Program-made: the position numbers and the translations under genes
Shown: piece by piece, positions 14,733 to 20,744 of the stretch
Position numbering within the stretch: the stretch's first letter is position 1
Layout of the letters: the number at the start of each line of letters is the position of its first letter
Source: an uncultured Hungatella sp.
GTDB taxonomy: Bacteria; Bacillota; Clostridia; Lachnospirales; Lachnospiraceae
NCBI GenBank assembly: GCA_910586845.1
Contig: CAJUJV010000072.1
Span: 1 to 20,744 of the forward strand
Reading direction: 5' to 3'
Length of the DNA stretch: 20,744 nucleotides
Notes under the pieces: model-generated
The model's database searches: none
Seen by the model: the letters and a program-made list of their open reading frames with translations, nothing else
What the model was told of the DNA's origin: nothing

Positions 14733-15302
14733 ATGGAACTGGAGCAGGTCCTTCCGAAAGAGATTGAAAGGCGGAGTTTTGAGATCATTGCCAGGGTGAT
14801 CCATGCCACGGCGGATTTTGATTATGCGGACAACCTTGTGTTCTCCGACTCTGCCGTTCCCCTTGCTCTCAGAGCCCTGAGGGAGGGGACTCCCATTGTG
14901 ACAGACACAAACATGGGAAAAGCGGGAATTAATAAAACTGCTTTAAAAAAAGTAAAAAGTGAAGTATACTGTTTTATGGCGGATGAAGATGTGGCCCGGA
15001 TAGCCGGGGAACAGGGGATCACCAGAGCGCGGGCCAGTATGGATAAGGCTGCATCCCTGGGAAAGGACTGTATCTTTGCTATCGGCAACGCGCCGACGGC
15101 TCTGATCCGTCTCTATGAACTCATCCGTGCCGGACAGATCCATCCGCGGCTGATCATCGCCGCGCCTGTAGGATTTGTCAATGTGGTCCAGGCCAAGGAA
15201 CGGATCCTGTCCCTGGATGTGCCCTATATTGTGGCAAAAGGAAGAAAAGGAGGCAGCACCGTAGCGGCTGCCATCTGCAACGCATTATTATATGAAGCGT
15301 GA
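14733..15302 (+). CDS. cbiC: Cobalt-precorrin-8 methylmutase
   Basis: A 189-residue CbiC/CobH protein. The segment RVIHATADFDYADNL contains the catalytic histidine (His24), and later landmarks are TDTNMGKAGI, IGNAPTAL and PVGFVNVVQAKE. It moves the methyl group from C11 to C12 to form cobyrinate, the last ring step. It begins directly at the base after the cbiP stop. It is unusual that this ring-stage gene lies at the very end of the operon, after the nucleotide-loop genes. Confidence 0.95.
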   Translation: MELEQVLPKEIERRSFEIIARVIHATADFDYADNLVFSDSAVPLALRALREGTPIVTDTNMGKAGINKTALKKVKSEVYCFMADEDVARIAGEQGITRARASMDKAASLGKDCIFAIGNAPTALIRLYELIRAGQIHPRLIIAAPVGFVNVVQAKERILSLDVPYIVAKGRKGGSTVAAAICNALLYEA

Positions 15303-15329
15303 CTGTTATCAGAAAGGAACTGACAGCTG

Positions 15330-15953
15330 ATGATCAAACTGGAGAGAACCAGTGTAATGAATCTGGAAAATGCCATGCGGGGAGCCAGAAATCCCATGAA
15401 CAGCTGGGCGCGCATGGACAGCGGATATGATGAAGAGGGAAATTACTGTCTGGGTCCCAATGACCTGGATCTGGCCGTGCGGCTGAGAAACGCAGGCAGT
15501 GACCATAGAAAATTTATCCGGCAGATCTTTGTGTCCGTGGATATTACGGCGCCGATCTACTGGTGGAAGGAGTATGACACCTACAAGGTAGCCACGGTGG
15601 CCAACTCTACCAGCACCATGCACAAGATCCACAGCAGGCCTTTTGAGCTGGATGATTTCAGCCATGACCATCTGACGGAGACAGGCCTTAAGATCCTGAA
15701 AGGCCTGATAAAGGAGCTGGAGGAGATCCGCCTCCGGTACGTGGCGGAGAAGAAGAAAGAGGACTGGTATGATCTCATCCAGCTTCTGCCCTCCGGTTAC
15801 AATCAGATGCGCACCTGTACCCTGAATTATGAGACACTGGTGAACATCTACCACGCGAGAAAGAACCACAAGCTGGAGGAATGGCACAGCTTCTGCAGAT
15901 GGATCGAGACGCTTCCCTATGCCGGGGAGCTGATCGCGGGAGGCGGCTTATGA
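15330..15953 (+). CDS. ThyX-fold protein lacking the RHR signature
   Basis: A 207-residue protein resembling flavin-dependent thymidylate synthases along its length. Residues 66-79 (IFVSVDITAPIYWW) align with the ThyX segment before its signature (VFTFHVKAPIFVAR in the Thermotoga enzyme). The RHR-x7-S signature itself reads TYK-x7-T here (84-94). NYETLVNIYHARKNHKLEEW (166-185) aligns with the C-terminal dUMP-binding block, where the conserved Arg is kept as Arg177. The fold is therefore likely, but normal ThyX catalysis is doubtful. It overlaps folA by 4 nt, which points to a folate or thymidylate role. A functional ThyX normally needs no partner DHFR. Confidence 0.7.
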   Translation: MIKLERTSVMNLENAMRGARNPMNSWARMDSGYDEEGNYCLGPNDLDLAVRLRNAGSDHRKFIRQIFVSVDITAPIYWWKEYDTYKVATVANSTSTMHKIHSRPFELDDFSHDHLTETGLKILKGLIKELEEIRLRYVAEKKKEDWYDLIQLLPSGYNQMRTCTLNYETLVNIYHARKNHKLEEWHSFCRWIETLPYAGELIAGGGL

Positions 15954-16438
15954 ACCTGATCGTTGCGGTTGACAGAAACTGGGGGATCGGAAAAAACGGC
16001 AGGCTTCTGGTGAGCATCCCGGAGGATCAGCGGCTGTTTCGGGAGGAGACCCTGGGAAAAGTGGTGATCATGGGACGGAAGACTCTGGAGAGCCTTCCGG
16101 GAGGGAAACCGCTGCACGGACGGACCACTCTGGTCCTGTCCCGCCGGCCGGGCTATGAGGTCAAAGGCGCCAGATGCTTTTCCGACGTGGAATCCGTCCT
16201 TAAGGCGGCGGCAGAGTATGATCCGGATCAGGTCTTTGTGGCAGGAGGCCAGGAGATCTACAGGGCGTTTCTGCCCTGGTGCCATACGGCCCATGTGACC
16301 TATATCGATTACGCTTACGAGGCGGATGCCTATTTTCCCAATCTGGATCAGGATCCGGAGTGGAAGATGGATCTTGAGACCGAGGAGGCCACTTATTTTG
16401 ATCTGTGTTACAGTTTCCGCAGATATGTAAGGAGATAG
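15950..16438 (+). CDS. folA: Dihydrofolate reductase
   Basis: A 162-residue DHFR. LIVAVDRNWGIGKNG (3-17) is the N-terminal strand and Met20-loop region, IPEDQRLFREET (23-34) carries the catalytic acid Asp26, VVIMGRKTLESLP (38-50) is the NADPH-binding motif, and VFVAGGQEIYRAFLP (95-109) the second one. The nearly universal Trp before the active-site Pro (PWNLP in E. coli) is Val21 here. It reduces dihydrofolate for thymidylate and one-carbon metabolism. The reading frame stays open 23 codons upstream, but ATG 15950 gives the standard N-terminus, has GGGAGG upstream and overlaps the previous gene. Confidence 0.95.
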   Translation: MNLIVAVDRNWGIGKNGRLLVSIPEDQRLFREETLGKVVIMGRKTLESLPGGKPLHGRTTLVLSRRPGYEVKGARCFSDVESVLKAAAEYDPDQVFVAGGQEIYRAFLPWCHTAHVTYIDYAYEADAYFPNLDQDPEWKMDLETEEATYFDLCYSFRRYVRR

Positions 16439-16446
16439 AGAAACAG

Positions 16447-17850
16447 ATGGAGAAAAGACAAAAGAGATTGGCGGTTCTGCTGCGCCAGGCGGGAGTCCTG
16501 GCTCTTGCAGGGACTCTTTTCTGGACCCGGCCCTTTCCCGTATTTGCCACATCTCAGGCGGAGCGGGAAAAGCAGGAGGCGCAGAGAAGGCTGGAGGAGG
16601 CCAACGAGAGGGCCGAAGAAGCCCGGCAGAACATGAACCAGGCTCAGACAGAGGTTACCAGCCTGTCCAACGAACTGGCGGTGCTGATCGCGGACCTGTC
16701 TCTTCTGGAGACGGACATCGAGTATAAGAACGGGCAGATCCGTCAGGCCCAGAGCGAGTATGATCTGGCCATGACGAAAGAGAAGGATCAGTACGAAGCC
16801 ATGAAGAAGCGGATCAAGTACATGTATGAGCGGGGGGATACAGAATATCTGGATATTCTCCTTCAGGTCAAAAGCATGACGGAACTGCTGAATAAAAGCG
16901 AGTACATTGAAGCCCTCTATACTTATGACAGGGAGAAGCTGACGGAATTTCAGGAGACCAAGCTTCAGGTAAAGGAGTACAAGTCCCAGCTGGAAAATGA
17001 AAAGGCGGAGATGGAGGGCATGCAGCTGGAGTACGAAGACCAGAAAGCCAGCCTGGAGAGAACCATCGCCAGAAAGCGGACGGAGATCGCCAACTTTGAC
17101 GAGCAGCTGGCGGAAGCCAGAAACGAGGCGGCAGCCTACACGGCGACCATCGCCAAAAAGAATGAACAGATCCGGGCCGAGGCCAGGAGACAGGAAGAGG
17201 CCCGGCGAAAAGCAGAGGAGGCCCGGCGGCTGGCGGCGGAACAGCAGAGGCAGCAGGAAGAAGAGGCCAGCAGGGCCGCGGCCCGGGCCAGCAGCGCGGC
17301 AGAAGAGAGTTTCGGGGCTGCGGCTACGCTGATCGCGGAGAATCCCGGCCAGGATCCGCCTCTCTCCGGCAATACTCAGACGGCTCAGGCCCCGGAAACA
17401 GCCCGGACCACCGAAGCGGTCAGAACTTCGGAGACCACGAAAGCCTCGGGGCCCATAGGCGGACCGGGGGGGGCGGGAGAAACAAAACCTGCCGGCGGCG
17501 GTTCCTCAAAAGGCCAGGAGGTGGCGGATTACGCCATGCAGTTTATCGGCAATCCTTATGTATTCGGCGGCACCAGCCTGACCAACGGAGCCGACTGTTC
17601 CGGATTTGTACAGAGTGTGTACAAGCATTTCGGCGTGTCTCTGCCCAGAAGTTCCTCGGACCAGCGGTCGGCGGGAACCGGGGTGGACTACGCCAGCGCC
17701 CGGCCCGGAGACGTGATCTGCTATGCGGGCCACGTGGGAATCTATATCGGAAACGGCCAGATCGTCCACGCCAGCTCTCCTTCCACGGGGATCAAGGTGG
17801 GCAATGCGGCCTACAGAAGTATCTTAAGTGTGCGCAGAATTTTTAACTGA
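16447..17850 (+). CDS. Secreted NlpC/P60 peptidoglycan endopeptidase with coiled coil
   Basis: A 467-residue protein. A signal peptide (basic start MEKRQKR, hydrophobic core, probable cut after VFA near residue 34) is followed by a long coiled coil (about 36-290) rich in Glu, Ala, Arg and Gln, as in PcsB/CwlO-type hydrolases. A Thr/Gly/Pro linker then leads to an NlpC/P60 domain (about 357-467). Catalytic residues are Cys384 (DCSGF), His429 (GHVGIYI) and His441 (VHAS). Such enzymes cut stem peptides, usually during division or elongation, and the coiled coil often keeps them inactive until bound by an FtsEX-type complex. AAGGAG at 16429-16434 is 12 nt upstream. Confidence 0.92.
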   Translation: MEKRQKRLAVLLRQAGVLALAGTLFWTRPFPVFATSQAEREKQEAQRRLEEANERAEEARQNMNQAQTEVTSLSNELAVLIADLSLLETDIEYKNGQIRQAQSEYDLAMTKEKDQYEAMKKRIKYMYERGDTEYLDILLQVKSMTELLNKSEYIEALYTYDREKLTEFQETKLQVKEYKSQLENEKAEMEGMQLEYEDQKASLERTIARKRTEIANFDEQLAEARNEAAAYTATIAKKNEQIRAEARRQEEARRKAEEARRLAAEQQRQQEEEASRAAARASSAAEESFGAAATLIAENPGQDPPLSGNTQTAQAPETARTTEAVRTSETTKASGPIGGPGGAGETKPAGGGSSKGQEVADYAMQFIGNPYVFGGTSLTNGADCSGFVQSVYKHFGVSLPRSSSDQRSAGTGVDYASARPGDVICYAGHVGIYIGNGQIVHASSPSTGIKVGNAAYRSILSVRRIFN

Positions 17851-17869
17851 GAAGAAAGGGAGTCGGATT

Positions 17870-19273
17870 ATGCCTAAAGTGATGACAAAAGAAGAGAAAT
17901 ACCAGCAGATGCTGGACACTCCTGTACAGAAGCTGATACCGCGGCTGGCGGTCCCCACCATCATCAGCATGCTGGTGACCTCCATCTACAATATGGCGGA
18001 TACCTTTTTTGTGAGTCAGATCGGAACCAGCGCTTCCGGAGCCGTGGGGATCATGTTTTCCGCCATGGCCATGATCCAGGCCGTAGGGTTTACTCTGGGG
18101 ATGGGAAGCGGCAACTATATCTCCAGATCCCTGGGCAACCGGGACGAGGATACGGCTTCCCGGTCGGCAGCCACGGCATTTTTCACGGCAGCTATCATCG
18201 GAGTGGCCACTGCGGTGCTGGGGACCCTGTTCTCCAGACCTCTGGTCTATCTTCTGGGAGCTACGGACACCATCGCGCCCTATGCCCAGGATTACGCCAG
18301 GTATATCCTGATCGCGGCGCCCTTTATGCTTACTTCCTTTGTCACGAACAATATTCTCCGGGCTCAGGGCAATGCGGTGTTTGCCATGATCGGCATCACC
18401 ACGGGAGGGATCCTGAACATGTTCCTGGATCCCATTCTCATTTTCGGGTTCGGCATGGGGATTTCCGGCGCGGCCATCGCCACTATGGCCAGCCAGATGG
18501 TATCCTTCTGTATCCTTCTGTATCAGTGCAACATGCAGAAGGGCTGCATCAGCATCCAGATCAGCAAATTTACGCCCACCCTTAAGATGTACGGAGAGAT
18601 CCTTCATGCAGGCCTTCCCTCATTCTGCCGTCAGGGGCTGGCAAGCGTTGCCACGGTGGTGCTGAACTTTGCCGCAGGTCCTTACGGGGATGCGGCTATC
18701 GCGGCCATGTCCATCGTATCCAGGTTTATGATGTTTGTGAATTCCAGCCTCATCGGCTTCGGCCAGGGATTCCAGCCGGTGTGCGGATTTAACTTCGGCG
18801 CCAGACGGTATGACAGAGTCCTGGAGGCCTACTGGTTCTGCGTGAAGGTGGCGGTGTTCATGCTGACCTGCTTCGGTATCCTGGCCTTTACCTTCAGCGC
18901 TCCCATTATCACCACCTTCCGGAGAGAAGATGCAGAGGTGATCCGGATCGGAACCCTGGCTCTGCGGCTGCAGCTTCTGACCATGCCCTTCCAGGCGTGG
19001 GTGATCATGGTCAACATGCTGACTCAGTCCATCGGCTACGGTTTCCGGGCTTCCCTGGTGGCCATGGGCAGACAGGGGCTGTTTCTGATCCCGTCGCTGC
19101 TGATCTTCCCCAGAGTTCTGGGCCTTCTGGGTCTTCAGATCTGTCAGCCGGTGGCAGATATGCTGACCTTTGTGCTGGCCACAGTGATCGTCACAGGGGT
19201 TTTAAAGGAACTGAAAGAGATGAAAGCAGAGCAGGGCAAGGCAGAGCAGAGCAAAGCCGTATTTGAGAAATAA
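17870..19273 (+). CDS. MATE-family multidrug/cation efflux transporter
   Basis: A 467-residue integral membrane protein with about 12 hydrophobic segments. The N-terminal LIPRLAVPTIISMLVTSIYNMADTFFV region carries the MATE landmarks (PxIxxxLxxxxYNxxDTFFVsQIG), repeated in the second half at GLPSFCRQGLASVATVVLNFAAGPYG, each shorter than the full helix. The closest subfamily is the DinF/NorM-like group common in Clostridia. These transporters export organic cations in exchange for Na+ or H+; the substrate is not predictable. The C-terminus is a hydrophilic Lys/Glu tail with KAEQ repeated. AAAGGGAG lies 7 nt before ATG 17870. Confidence 0.94.
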   Translation: MPKVMTKEEKYQQMLDTPVQKLIPRLAVPTIISMLVTSIYNMADTFFVSQIGTSASGAVGIMFSAMAMIQAVGFTLGMGSGNYISRSLGNRDEDTASRSAATAFFTAAIIGVATAVLGTLFSRPLVYLLGATDTIAPYAQDYARYILIAAPFMLTSFVTNNILRAQGNAVFAMIGITTGGILNMFLDPILIFGFGMGISGAAIATMASQMVSFCILLYQCNMQKGCISIQISKFTPTLKMYGEILHAGLPSFCRQGLASVATVVLNFAAGPYGDAAIAAMSIVSRFMMFVNSSLIGFGQGFQPVCGFNFGARRYDRVLEAYWFCVKVAVFMLTCFGILAFTFSAPIITTFRREDAEVIRIGTLALRLQLLTMPFQAWVIMVNMLTQSIGYGFRASLVAMGRQGLFLIPSLLIFPRVLGLLGLQICQPVADMLTFVLATVIVTGVLKELKEMKAEQGKAEQSKAVFEK

Positions 19274-19294
19274 AACTTTAGGAGGACATAGAAG

Positions 19295-20572
19295 ATGGAG
19301 AGAAAGCAGTCACTTGACACGATCTGCATACAGGGGGGATGGCAGCCGAAGAACGGAGAGCCGAGAGTCCTGCCCGTGTATCAGAGCACTACCTTCAAAT
19401 ATGAGACCAGCGAACAGATGGGGCGCCTTTTTGATCTGGAAGAAAACGGATATTTCTATACCAGACTGGCCAATCCCACCAATGACGCGGTGGCGGACAA
19501 GATCTGTAAACTGGAGGGAGGAGCGGCCGCCATGCTGACCTCATCGGGACAGGCGGCCAACATGTATGCAGTCTTAAACATCTGTTCCGCAGGGGACCAT
19601 ATCATCAGTGCGGCCACGATCTACGGAGGAACCTCCAACCTGTTTACGGTGACCCTGAAAAGATTCGGCATCGAATGTACTCTGGTGGATCCGGATGCAC
19701 CGGAAGAGGAGCTGGAGAAGGCCTTTCAGGACAATACCAAAGCGGTCTTCGGGGAGACCATCGCCAACCCGGCTCTGGTGGTACTTGATCTGGAGAAATT
19801 TGCAGGCCTGGCCCACAGACACGGCGTCCCCTTTATTGTGGACAACACCTTTGCCACGCCCATTAACTGCCGTCCCATTGAGTGGGGGGCAGACATTGTG
19901 ACCCATTCCACCACCAAGTACATGGATGGACACGCCATGGCCGTAGGCGGCTGCATCGTGGACAGCGGAAATTTCGACTGGGAAGCCCACAGAGAGAAAT
20001 TCCCCGGCCTGACCACTCCGGATGAATCCTACCACGGCGTGGTCTATACGGAGCGTTTCGGAAAAGGGGCTTACATCACCAAGGCTACGGCCCAGCTTAT
20101 GAGGGACATGGGGTCTATTCAGTCGCCTCAGAATGCATTTCTCCTGAACGTGGGCCTGGAGACTCTCCACCTGAGAGTTCCCAGACACTGTGAAAATGCG
20201 GGGAAGGTGGCCCGGTATCTGCAGTCCAGGGAGGATGTGGACTGGGTGAAATATCCGGGTCTTCCGGGGGATCGGTACTATGAACTGGCGAAAAAGTATA
20301 TGCCTGACGGAACCTGCGGCGTCATCTCCTTCGGACTGAAAGGAGGAAGAGAGGCAGCGGCCCGGTTTATGGACAGATTAAAACTGGCGGCCATCGTGAC
20401 CCATGTGGCTGATGCCAGGACCTCCGTGCTCCACCCGGCCAGCCATACCCACCGCCAGTTAAGCGACGAGCAGCTGGTGGAGGCAGGAGTGGATCCGGCT
20501 ATGATCCGGTTCAGCGTGGGCATCGAGGCGGTAGAGGACATTATCGCGGATATCCGACAGGCTCTTGAATAA
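19295..20572 (+). CDS. O-acetylhomoserine sulfhydrylase-type PLP enzyme
   Basis: A 425-residue Cys/Met-metabolism PLP enzyme. LPVYQSTTFKY, the YTRLANPTNDAVADKI block (55-70), SSGQAANM (83-90) and VDNTFATP (182-189) are family landmarks. Lys208 in STTKYMDGH forms the PLP Schiff base. The length, the FPGLTTPDESYHGV segment and the LETLHLRVPRH region favour MetY/O-acetylhomoserine aminocarboxypropyltransferase over shorter gamma-lyases or cystathionine enzymes. It would make homocysteine directly from O-acetylhomoserine and sulfide, feeding methionine synthesis, which may use the B12 made upstream. AGGAGG lies just upstream of ATG. Exact substrate remains inferred. Confidence 0.9.
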   Translation: MERKQSLDTICIQGGWQPKNGEPRVLPVYQSTTFKYETSEQMGRLFDLEENGYFYTRLANPTNDAVADKICKLEGGAAAMLTSSGQAANMYAVLNICSAGDHIISAATIYGGTSNLFTVTLKRFGIECTLVDPDAPEEELEKAFQDNTKAVFGETIANPALVVLDLEKFAGLAHRHGVPFIVDNTFATPINCRPIEWGADIVTHSTTKYMDGHAMAVGGCIVDSGNFDWEAHREKFPGLTTPDESYHGVVYTERFGKGAYITKATAQLMRDMGSIQSPQNAFLLNVGLETLHLRVPRHCENAGKVARYLQSREDVDWVKYPGLPGDRYYELAKKYMPDGTCGVISFGLKGGREAAARFMDRLKLAAIVTHVADARTSVLHPASHTHRQLSDEQLVEAGVDPAMIRFSVGIEAVEDIIADIRQALE

Positions 20573-20577
20573 AATGG

Positions 20578-20606
20578 TTGCATTTTTCCGGAATAAGTCG
20601 TATAAT
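20578..20606 (+). promoter_or_regulatory. Promoter of the FMN-riboswitch transcript
   Basis: TTGCAT (20578-20583), a 17-nt spacer and a perfect -10 TATAAT (20601-20606) lie between the sulfhydrylase stop and the riboswitch. Transcription should begin near 20613, just ahead of the aptamer P1 stem. Confidence 0.8.
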
Positions 20607-20627
20607 AACTCCTGAAAAAGCATAAGG

Positions 20628-20738
20628 AATCTTCGGGGCGGAGTGAAATTCTCCACCGGCGGTATAGTCCGCGAGCCGCGAAAGCGGTTGATTTGGTGCA
20701 ATTCCAAAACCGACAGTATAGTCTGGATGAAAGAAGAG
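20628..20738 (+). promoter_or_regulatory. FMN riboswitch (RFN element)
   Basis: All hallmark segments of the RFN element appear in order: TCTTCGGGGC (20630-20639), GTGAAATTCTCCACCGGCGG, a TAGTCCGCGAGCC segment, a variable hairpin GCCGCGAAAGCGG, TGATTTGGTGCAATTCCAAA, ACCGACAGTATAGTCTGGAT and GAAGA. TCTTC (20630-20634) pairs with GAAGA (20733-20737) as P1. It binds flavin mononucleotide and normally shuts down riboflavin synthesis or uptake genes. The regulated gene (for example ribU or a rib operon) and the expression platform lie beyond the right edge. Confidence 0.97.
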
Positions 20739-20744
20739 TTTTTA

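Noticed and set aside
20573..20600. Terminator after the sulfhydrylase gene
   Set aside because: Only a short T run after GGTTGCA is present, with no stem preceding it; the segment is better explained as the promoter of the next transcript.

Overview
The window looks like chromosomal DNA of a moderately GC-rich, spore-forming, anaerobic member of the Clostridia, most likely Lachnospiraceae-like. That is inference from the anaerobic (cbi-type) cobalamin pathway, an alpha/beta-type spore protein, strong GGAGG ribosome binding sites, TTG starts, and the PadR/DUF1700/DUF4097 gene set. Every gene is on the + strand. No gap of 300 bases without a gene exists, and I see no mobile element, CRISPR array, tRNA or rRNA.

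Region 1 (1-2384): a terminator from an upstream unit, then a consensus promoter embedded in AT-only palindromes, driving a four-gene envelope-stress-like operon: padR, a DUF1700/HAAS membrane protein, a DUF4097 protein and a PspC-domain protein.

Region 2 (2385-2814): a small acid-soluble spore protein gene whose Shine-Dalgarno lies inside a 16-bp hairpin, followed by a promoter and a second 16-bp perfect inverted repeat that forms the leader of the cobalamin operon.

Region 3 (2815-15302): an almost gap-free anaerobic corrin-ring and nucleotide-loop operon in the order cbiD, cbiL, cbiF, cbiG, cbiH, cbiJ-cbiE fusion, cbiT, cobT, cobU, cobS, short cobU-like gene, cbiB, cbiP, cbiC. Together they take a cobalt-factor II type intermediate through ring methylation, ring contraction, amidation and attachment of the lower ligand. 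Not here: cobaltochelatase (cbiK/cbiX), cbiA, uroporphyrinogen methylation, cobalt transport, cobD, corrinoid adenosyltransferase and cobC. No complete cobalamin riboswitch precedes cbiD, but a sequence closely resembling the riboswitch B12 box sits alone between cobU and cobS.

Region 4 (15330-20572): without an evident terminator the same strand continues into a divergent ThyX-fold protein overlapping a dihydrofolate reductase gene, a secreted NlpC/P60 hydrolase, a MATE transporter and an O-acetylhomoserine sulfhydrylase-type enzyme. Region 5 (20573-20744): a promoter and an FMN riboswitch whose regulated gene lies beyond the window.

The most interesting items are the two CobU-like proteins with complementary missing motifs flanking cobS, the ThyX homologue lacking its RHR signature but coupled to folA, the orphan B12 box, and the nested promoter/SD-sequestering hairpin of the spore protein gene.
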